A DNA stretch of 10,540 nucleotides from Bacteroidales bacterium UBA3742 (GTDB lineage: Bacteria > Bacteroidota > Bacteroidia > Bacteroidales > Paludibacteraceae), in the NCBI GenBank assembly GCA_002371785.1, contig DFGU01000108.1:18775-29314 (forward strand). Direction: 5' to 3'. The position numbers and the translations under genes were made by a program. Shown here piece after piece: positions 1 through 4,953 of the stretch (within the stretch, counting starts at the first letter, position 1; the number at the start of each line of letters is the position of its first letter). Below the pieces are notes generated by a model. That model saw nothing but the letters and a program-made list of their open reading frames with translations, did no database searches and was not told where the DNA came from.

Positions 1-247
1 CCAGGGCAGCGATGACCAGGATAAACAGGATGGTCTGCAGAAACTCTACATGCCAGAGGATAAGCAATTTCTGCAGCAGGTAGGTCACTACCGTGGCCAG
101 CACGAGCACAAACGTAACGGCGGCACCCATACCCAGCGCGGTGTCAATCTTCTTGCTCACGCCCAGGAACGGACAGATACCCAAGAATTGGCTCAATACG
201 ATATTGTTAACAAATATCGCAGCGACAAATATCAATAAATATTCCAT
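1..247 (-). CDS. rnfA: RnfA, ion-translocating ferredoxin:NAD+ oxidoreductase subunit A (partial, 3' end outside window)
   Basis: The first 82 codons of RnfA are present; the gene runs off the left edge (family length is about 190 residues). RnfA is an integral membrane subunit that pairs in inverted topology with RnfE and helps bind an intramembrane [2Fe-2S] cluster. The N-terminus reads MEYLLIFVAAIFVNNIVLSQ followed by FLGICPFLGVSKK, the signature of the RnfA/NqrE family, with the cluster-ligand cysteine at position 25. Two hydrophobic segments are visible. The start ATG (245-247) follows an AAAGGA-type Shine-Dalgarno site (about 252-257) and lies 31 bp after the rnfE stop, in the same orientation, so it is the last visible gene of the rnf operon. 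Confidence 0.95.
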   Translation of the reverse strand, partial: MEYLLIFVAAIFVNNIVLSQFLGICPFLGVSKKIDTALGMGAAVTFVLVLATVVTYLLQKLLILWHVEFLQTILFILVIAAL

Positions 248-278
248 AATTTCCTTTCAATTTAGTCGGGTTAAACCA

Positions 279-866
279 TTATTTCTTGACCACCTTGTTC
301 ATGATAGCCATCAGATAAGCCAGGGCGATGAACGCACCCGGAGCCAGTACGAATACCAGTGCACCGTAGTTGTCGGGGAAGATGTGTAGGCCGAAGCAAG
401 CACCCGTACCGATCAGTTCGCGGATAGCACCCAGCACCGTCAGCGACAGCGTGAATCCCAGACCCATACCGATGCCGTCCAATGCACTCAGACCTACGCT
501 GTTCTTAGCAGCAAAAGCCTCGGCACGACCCAGCACGATACAGTTCACCACGATCAGCGGGATGAACAGTCCCAGCACGTCATAGATACCGGGCAGGTAG
601 GCCTGCATCAGCAGCTGTACGAGCGTCACGAACGTCGCAATCACCACGATGAAGGCCGGGATACGTACCTTGTCGGGGATCAGGTTCTTCAAGAGAGAGA
701 TAACGACGTTGGAGCAAACCAGCACAAACAGCGTGGCGAGTCCCATCGACATACCATTGATGGCACTGGTCGTAGTGGCCAGCGTCGGACACATACCCAG
801 CACCAGGGAAAAAGTCGGATTCTCACGGAGAATACCGTTGGTCAGTGTTTTCAGATTGTTATTCAT
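279..866 (-). CDS. rnfE: RnfE, ion-translocating ferredoxin:NAD+ oxidoreductase subunit E
   Basis: A 195-residue integral membrane subunit of the Rnf complex and a paralogue of RnfA. It shows the family motif NPTFSLVLGMCPTLA (residues 16-30) with Cys26, and the second conserved segment VVNCIVLGRAEAFAAKN with Cys109; by homology with Nqr/Rnf these two cysteines plus two from RnfA hold the intramembrane [2Fe-2S] cluster that passes electrons across the membrane. About six hydrophobic helices are visible and the length is typical. Its start overlaps the end of rnfG by 8 bp (859-866), and a perfect AAGGAGG Shine-Dalgarno site (873-879) lies inside rnfG six bases before the ATG, so translation is probably coupled to rnfG. 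Confidence 0.96.
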   Translation of the reverse strand: MNNNLKTLTNGILRENPTFSLVLGMCPTLATTTSAINGMSMGLATLFVLVCSNVVISLLKNLIPDKVRIPAFIVVIATFVTLVQLLMQAYLPGIYDVLGLFIPLIVVNCIVLGRAEAFAAKNSVGLSALDGIGMGLGFTLSLTVLGAIRELIGTGACFGLHIFPDNYGALVFVLAPGAFIALAYLMAIMNKVVKK

Positions 867-1479
867 GATCGGCCTCCTTTTCTTCCTTTACTTGTTTGGT
901 GGCACCGCTATGTGCGTCCGCCGAACCCATATAGGCGGCGTATGCCTTGTTGATAGCGCGCAGGAATGCGCGGCTCGAGATCGTAGCGGCCGTGATGGCA
1001 TCCACCTCACCGCCGTCCTTGCTTACCGTCAGGTTCTTGGCCTCGCGACCCAGGATGTTCTGACCCTGTTTCTTGGTGTCCTTAAACCAGAACACGATCT
1101 TGTCACCCAGACCCGGCGTCTCCTGATGCTCCAGTACGGCATAGTCCACGATCTTGCCTTCGGCATCAAAACCTACCATCAGTTTCTGTGCACCGCCAAA
1201 GCCCATCTCGCTGACCTGTACGGCCGCGCCAATCTCCTTGCCGTCCTTCGTAGCGCGGTAGATCACAACGTCGCCTACCTTCTCCGGATCGGCTATCACG
1301 GCACCCTCGCCCTTCTGGGGCAGAACGTCCATGATGGCTTTTTGCTGCTTCTGCGCTTTCTGGTTCTCAATGTTGGCGCTGGTCAGCAGGAATACGCCTG
1401 CCAACGCTACAGCAGCCACTACGGAGATGCTGACCAGACTCAGCACCATATTCTTGAATGTACTTTCTAATTTTGCCAT
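859..1479 (-). CDS. rnfG: RnfG, FMN-binding subunit of the Rnf complex
   Basis: A 206-residue protein with one N-terminal membrane anchor (about residues 12-32) and an extracytoplasmic FMN-binding domain. RnfG carries FMN covalently bound to threonine by the ApbE transferase. The expected site is DAITAATISS (160-169), with Thr166 as the likely flavinylated residue; the usual SGAT core reads TAAT, a variant I recall from Bacteroidota homologues. The conserved HQETPGLGDKI segment is at 118-128. The C-terminal tail contains a second DxxSGAT match (188-194). The ATG at 1477-1479 is preceded by AAGGAGG (1488-1494) that overlaps the rnfD stop codon; the gap to rnfD is 13 bp. Confidence 0.96.
   Translation of the reverse strand: MAKLESTFKNMVLSLVSISVVAAVALAGVFLLTSANIENQKAQKQQKAIMDVLPQKGEGAVIADPEKVGDVVIYRATKDGKEIGAAVQVSEMGFGGAQKLMVGFDAEGKIVDYAVLEHQETPGLGDKIVFWFKDTKKQGQNILGREAKNLTVSKDGGEVDAITAATISSRAFLRAINKAYAAYMGSADAHSGATKQVKEEKEADHE
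873..879 (-). promoter_or_regulatory. Perfect Shine-Dalgarno site of rnfE
   Basis: AAGGAGG lies within the last codons of rnfG, 6 bases before the rnfE ATG, supporting the called start and translational coupling across the 8-bp overlap. Confidence 0.85.
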
Positions 1480-1487
1480 TGTTCTGT

Positions 1488-1494
1488 CCTCCTT
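1488..1494 (-). promoter_or_regulatory. Perfect Shine-Dalgarno site of rnfG
   Basis: AAGGAGG lies 8 bases before the rnfG ATG and shares its first two bases with the rnfD TAA stop, a layout that favours ribosome re-initiation. It is notable because strong Shine-Dalgarno sites are rare in Bacteroidota and absent from ftsK, hppA and rnfD here. Confidence 0.85.
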
Positions 1495-2494
1495 ATGCTT
1501 TTTTCTTCTCGCCGAAGTGACGCGGACGAATCTTGTTCAACAAAGGTACTACGGCATTCATCATCAGGATAGCAAACGACATACCCTCCGGGTAAGCACC
1601 CCAGGTACGAATCACCATCACGATCAGACCGATACCGATACCGAAAATCAGTTTTCCGCAGGCCGACATCGGACTGGTTACATAGTCGGTAGCCATGAAG
1701 AATGCACCCAGCATCGCACCACCGGTCAGCAGTTCGTAACCTACGTAGTGGCAGGTGTCCAGACCCTCAGGCAGCACGCCGCACCAACCCGTCACGGCAG
1801 CAAATAGCGCCATCGTGCCGAGGATAGATACCGGGATGTGCCAGGTGATCACGCGTGTGCATATCAGGAACAATCCGCCCAGCAGCAGTGCCAGCGCACT
1901 GATCTCACCCATCGAACCGCCCATCATGCCGATGAAGGCGTCCCACAATTCAGGTAATTTGTTCAACACCGTGCCGTCATGCTCCGCTACGATGTGCTTC
2001 AGGTAGTACAGCGGCGTCGCACCCGTCGTGGCATCCACATAGCTGGTTGCAAAACCCTGGGCTACAGGCCATGTGGTCATCTGAGCCGGGAACGAGATCA
2101 GCAGGAAGACACGACCGGCCAGGGCGGGGTTGAACGGGTTCTGCCCCAGACCGCCGAAGGTCATCTTACCTACGCCGATAGCAAATACAGCACCCAGAAC
2201 CAGTATCCACCAGTCCAGGTTGCTCGGTACGTTGAATGCCAAGAGCATACCCGTCAGCACGGCCGAACAGTCGCAGATCGTCGGCTGCTGCTTGAGCAGG
2301 TACTTCGTGATCAGCCATTCGCAACCTACGCAGGCTGCTACGCTGATAGCCATGGTGATCAGCGCACCCCAACCGAACGCCACGATCGAAACAGCGTAGG
2401 CCGGTATTAGGGCCGCAATGACCAATAGCATGTTCCGGCGAACACTATCACCGCTATGCGCGTGAGGTGCCGGAGCTACAATTAATTTTTCCAT
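1493..2494 (-). CDS. rnfD: RnfD, FMN-binding membrane subunit of the Rnf complex
   Basis: A 333-residue polytopic membrane subunit, homologous to NqrB. The covalent FMN site is DATTGATPL (154-162), with Thr160 as the predicted ApbE target. The family segment GLGQNPFNPALAGRVFLL is at 115-132 and the late motif FFMATDYVTSPMS at 265-277. Eight or more hydrophobic helices are spread through the chain; the C-terminus is basic (KIRPRHFGEKKKA), which suits a cytoplasmic end. Length is normal for the family. It starts 42 bp after rnfC, across a spacer made of 8-bp repeats, and has no clear Shine-Dalgarno site, unlike rnfG and rnfE downstream. Confidence 0.96.
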   Translation of the reverse strand: MEKLIVAPAPHAHSGDSVRRNMLLVIAALIPAYAVSIVAFGWGALITMAISVAACVGCEWLITKYLLKQQPTICDCSAVLTGMLLAFNVPSNLDWWILVLGAVFAIGVGKMTFGGLGQNPFNPALAGRVFLLISFPAQMTTWPVAQGFATSYVDATTGATPLYYLKHIVAEHDGTVLNKLPELWDAFIGMMGGSMGEISALALLLGGLFLICTRVITWHIPVSILGTMALFAAVTGWCGVLPEGLDTCHYVGYELLTGGAMLGAFFMATDYVTSPMSACGKLIFGIGIGLIVMVIRTWGAYPEGMSFAILMMNAVVPLLNKIRPRHFGEKKKA

Positions 2495-2497
2495 ATC

Positions 2498-2537
2498 TAA
2501 TGAATTTTCAAATTTTCAAATTATCAAATCTTCGAAT
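2498..2537 (-). repeat. Degenerate 8-bp tandem array between rnfC and rnfD
   Basis: Read on the minus strand, five successive octamers follow the consensus ATTTGAAA: ATTCGAAG, ATTTGATA, ATTTGAAA twice, then ATTCATTA. The first unit begins with the last base of the rnfC stop codon and the array ends three bases before the rnfD ATG, so it makes up nearly the whole spacer. Confidence 0.8.
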
Positions 2538-3910
2538 TATTTTGCAGCTTTGGCTGCAGCAGCGCGCTCACGCAGGATGCCTCCCACTTTGGCCTTACCC
2601 GGACGGATGTCGTCCAGCAGGCGACGGTGCGAGGGACAGGTGAATACGCAGCATCCGCAGTCGATGCAGTCCATGATGTCGTGCTTCTCCAGCTCCTCCC
2701 ATTTCTCGTTCTCAAACAGCTTGGAGAGCAGATACGGTTCCAGACCCATCGGACATGCATCCACGCACTTGGCGCAGCGGATACATGGATCCGGCTCCGG
2801 ACGTACGCTCTCTGCCTCCGGCAGGAAGAGCAGACCGCTCAGGCGCTTGTTGGCCGGCATACCCTCGGTATGATCCATCGCGCGACCCATCATCGGACCG
2901 CCACCAATGATCTTGCCCGTACCCTCCGGTACACCACCGGCCAGGGCGATCACCTCATCGATCGGCGTACCGAATCGTACGCTGTAGTTGCCTGGATGCT
3001 GTACGTCCTTACCCGTCACGGTCATCACGCGCGAAACGAGCGGCTTGTTCTTCTGAACAGCCTCATATACAGCATATACCGTCGCTACGTTGTCCACCAC
3101 GGCGCCTACCTCGATAGGCAGCGCACCGCTCGGTACCTGACGTCCGATACATGCGTCGATCAGCTGCTTCTCACCGCCCTGCGGATACTTCAGCATCAGC
3201 GCCTTGACCTCTACGCCCTCGACGTCCTTCACCAGCTCCGTCATGTGCTGGATAGCGTCCTTCTTATTATTCTCAATGCCGATGATAGCGCGGCTGACGT
3301 TCAGCGCACGCATCAGGATGCGAATACCTACCACGATCTCCTCGCCGTGCTCCAGCATCAGCTGATGGTCGCACGTCAGGTACGGCTCACACTCTACGCC
3401 ATTGATGATCAGCACCTCGGCCGTCTTGCCCGGAGGAGGCAGCAACTTCACGTGCGTCGGGAAGCAAGCGCCTCCCAGACCTACGATGCCGGCTGCGGCA
3501 ATCTTGTCCACGATCTCCTTGGGCTCCAGAGTGCACTCCGTCTTCAGCTCCGGCGTGCGGTCGATAGTCTCGGCCCACTCGTCGCCCTCTACGTCGATCA
3601 CGATCACCTGCATCGGTGCACCCCATGCATCAGTAGCTTGGTCGATCTTGCTCACCGTACCGCTCACGGGCGATGCGATATTCGCACTGACGAATCCGCC
3701 GGCCTTGGCCAGCAGGTCGCCTACTTTCACTTTCTTACCAACCTCCACAGCAGCCTGTGCCGGCGCACCGATATGCTGCACCAGCGGAATGATAGCCTGC
3801 TTAGGCAGCGGACACTCCGTAATGGGCTGATGGGCTGAGTATTGCTTGTTGTCCTGTGGATGAACTCCACCTATTCTGAATGTTCTCATTGTCATTTCCG
3901 TTTTTTCCAT
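2537..3910 (-). CDS. rnfC: RnfC, NADH-interacting iron-sulfur subunit of the Rnf complex
   Basis: A 457-residue peripheral cytoplasmic subunit that exchanges electrons with NAD(H). It has an N-terminal RnfC barrel-sandwich domain (IPLVQHIGAPA at 41-51), a NuoF-like nucleotide/FMN region (GLGGACFPTHVKL at 144-156; INGVECEPYLTCDHQL at 169-184), a SLBB-like region, and two 4Fe-4S motifs: C376, C379, C382, C386 and C415, C418, C421, C425. Only the short Ala/Lys-rich end follows, without the long repeat tail of proteobacterial RnfC. The called ATG directly follows the rnfB stop (TAAATG). Family members usually begin near MRTFRIGG, so Met8 (3887-3889) is a possible alternative start. Confidence 0.95.
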   Translation of the reverse strand: MEKTEMTMRTFRIGGVHPQDNKQYSAHQPITECPLPKQAIIPLVQHIGAPAQAAVEVGKKVKVGDLLAKAGGFVSANIASPVSGTVSKIDQATDAWGAPMQVIVIDVEGDEWAETIDRTPELKTECTLEPKEIVDKIAAAGIVGLGGACFPTHVKLLPPPGKTAEVLIINGVECEPYLTCDHQLMLEHGEEIVVGIRILMRALNVSRAIIGIENNKKDAIQHMTELVKDVEGVEVKALMLKYPQGGEKQLIDACIGRQVPSGALPIEVGAVVDNVATVYAVYEAVQKNKPLVSRVMTVTGKDVQHPGNYSVRFGTPIDEVIALAGGVPEGTGKIIGGGPMMGRAMDHTEGMPANKRLSGLLFLPEAESVRPEPDPCIRCAKCVDACPMGLEPYLLSKLFENEKWEELEKHDIMDCIDCGCCVFTCPSHRRLLDDIRPGKAKVGGILRERAAAAKAAK

Positions 3911-4330
3911 TTACGATTTTTGTGCCATGCAGATCGAGTTAGGGAAGACGGCCTTCGGCGTAGGCAGTGCCTTGATCTTGGCAGCCACAGCCGGATCGAA
4001 TCCCTTCTTCTCGCCACCCTCAGCAGCCGGCGCTTCTGCAGCACCCTCAGCCTGCGGCGTGAGAATTTTCTCTACTTCGTCCATCGTAGGATCACCACCT
4101 ACCGGACAACTCAGCCCGTTGCGCGTATCGGCCTTGACGCATGCCTCCGCAAAGGCACGACAGCCGGCAAAACCGCATCCGCCGCAATTGGCTCCGGGAA
4201 GAACAGCCTGCACCAGGTCGATGCGGGGATCTTCCTCCACTTGGAACGCCTTGGAGATGTAGTAGAGCAGCACCGCTGCCAGTAGGGCTACTACGCCCAA
4301 GAGTCCCGCTGAAATTAAGACTAAATTCAT
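3911..4330 (-). CDS. rnfB: Short RnfB lacking the C-terminal ferredoxin domain
   Basis: A 139-residue protein with the N-terminal part of RnfB: one membrane helix (about 5-25), EDPRIDLVQAVLPGANCGGC, and the four-cysteine 4Fe-4S motif C49, C52, C57 and C75 (CPVGG). In the family this domain accepts electrons from the following ferredoxin-like domains, which take them from soluble ferredoxin. Those domains are missing: after about residue 90 the chain is an Ala/Glu/Lys-rich linker (to about 110) and a short unfamiliar tail with one cysteine (Cys134). Bacteroidota RnfB is normally about 280 residues. The stop codon directly abuts the rnfC ATG, so no remnant of the lost part lies downstream. No frameshift is apparent. 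Confidence 0.9.
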   Translation of the reverse strand: MNLVLISAGLLGVVALLAAVLLYYISKAFQVEEDPRIDLVQAVLPGANCGGCGFAGCRAFAEACVKADTRNGLSCPVGGDPTMDEVEKILTPQAEGAAEAPAAEGGEKKGFDPAVAAKIKALPTPKAVFPNSICMAQKS

Positions 4331-4372
4331 TGTGTTTGTTGGTTTTTATAGCGTTAATGATTTTCTTGCTTT

Positions 4373-4786
4373 CTATCGCTTCCGTACCGTGAACGAGAAC
4401 TCCCGCTGCAGCCGGTTGCGGAACAGGCTCAGCACCAGGTAGTACAGCGCCGTGGCCGCTATCGCCGTGCCGCCCACGATGGCGTCATCCCACTCGGTCC
4501 ATACGCTCAGCGCCGCAATCACGCCGATCATCACCAGGAAGGGCAACACGTAGGCTACCACCACCGCACGCCATGCCAGCGTCTCGCGTACGCTCACCTC
4601 CACCGGCTCACCCGCGCGTACAGGCTCCTCCATAATGGCATCTATCAGCTTGGCTTTGCTCTCCGACGACAGACACATATGCCGTGCCTTACACGCCTGA
4701 CAGGCACTCGTCTGCACAATTTCTACCTGTGCCCGATCGCCTTCTACGCGTAAGACCACGCCTTCATGATGTACGTATTCTGCCAT
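4373..4786 (-). CDS. RseC/MucC-like (SoxR-reducing system) membrane protein
   Basis: A 137-residue protein of the RseC/MucC family. It has an N-terminal soluble part with a cysteine cluster, C29, C32 and C38 (SACQACKARHMC), then two hydrophobic helices (about 72-96 and 101-121) and a basic C-terminus. Family members occur with Rnf-type complexes, as in the Rsx system that keeps SoxR reduced in enteric bacteria, and in Bacteroidota the gene commonly leads the rnf operon. Here too it is the first gene, 42 bp upstream of rnfB. A role as an Rnf accessory or assembly factor is an inference from context. A well-formed Bacteroidota promoter sits just upstream. Confidence 0.9.
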   Translation of the reverse strand: MAEYVHHEGVVLRVEGDRAQVEIVQTSACQACKARHMCLSSESKAKLIDAIMEEPVRAGEPVEVSVRETLAWRAVVVAYVLPFLVMIGVIAALSVWTEWDDAIVGGTAIAATALYYLVLSLFRNRLQREFSFTVRKR

Positions 4787-4804
4787 AGTAATTCAAAATT
4801 AGCG

Positions 4805-4836
4805 CAAAATTACAAAAAATATTTTATATGCGCAAA
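4805..4836 (-). promoter_or_regulatory. Bacteroidota-type promoter for the rseC-like/rnf operon
   Basis: Read on the minus strand, TTTG (4836-4833) is followed after 20 bases by TAATTTTG (4812-4805), matching the Bacteroidota primary-sigma consensus TTTG-N19-21-TAnnTTTG. Transcription would begin about 10-15 bases before the ATG at 4786, giving a very short leader. An inverted GCGC-AAAT-GCGC (4830-4841), also readable as a direct ATGCGC repeat, overlaps the -33 element and could be an operator. Confidence 0.65.
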
Positions 4837-4903
4837 TGCGCGCGTTGATTTTTTGAAAAAATACACTTTTTTCGTCAATTATTGCTAAAATTTGCATTTT
4901 CAT

Positions 4904-4934
4904 TTTCCGATTTCGAAAAAATGTTGTACCTTTG
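4904..4934 (+). promoter_or_regulatory. Probable promoter for ftsK and downstream genes
   Basis: TACCTTTG at 4927-4934 fits the Bacteroidota -7 element TAnnTTTG. The -33 position holds TTTC (4904-4907) at a spacing of 19, one base off TTTG. The expected start of transcription is about 4940, leaving a leader of roughly 14 bases that is A/T-rich and has no Shine-Dalgarno site, as is common in this phylum. Confidence 0.55.
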
Positions 4935-4953
4935 CAGCTAAATTTGAGTTATT

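Larger units (their letters stand above)
4787..4953. other. Divergent AT-rich intergenic region
   Basis: This 167-bp gap separates the divergent rnf and ftsK clusters and holds the promoter candidates for both. Other visible structure: T6-G-A6 (4849-4861) and the palindrome TTTCGAAA (4911-4918). No small ORF or RNA gene could be supported. Confidence 0.7.

Noticed and set aside
2627..3838. Long open frame (403 aa) on the plus strand opposite rnfC
   Set aside because: It is a shadow of rnfC: arginine/histidine/leucine-rich, no recognisable domain, and the opposite strand encodes a full RnfC with intact iron-sulfur motifs.
3911..3920. Frameshift as the cause of the short RnfB
   Set aside because: The sequence between the stop and the rnfC start is zero bases, and no ferredoxin cysteine motif is found in the other frames around the rnfB end, so a simple frameshift does not explain it; a deletion or lineage trait does.
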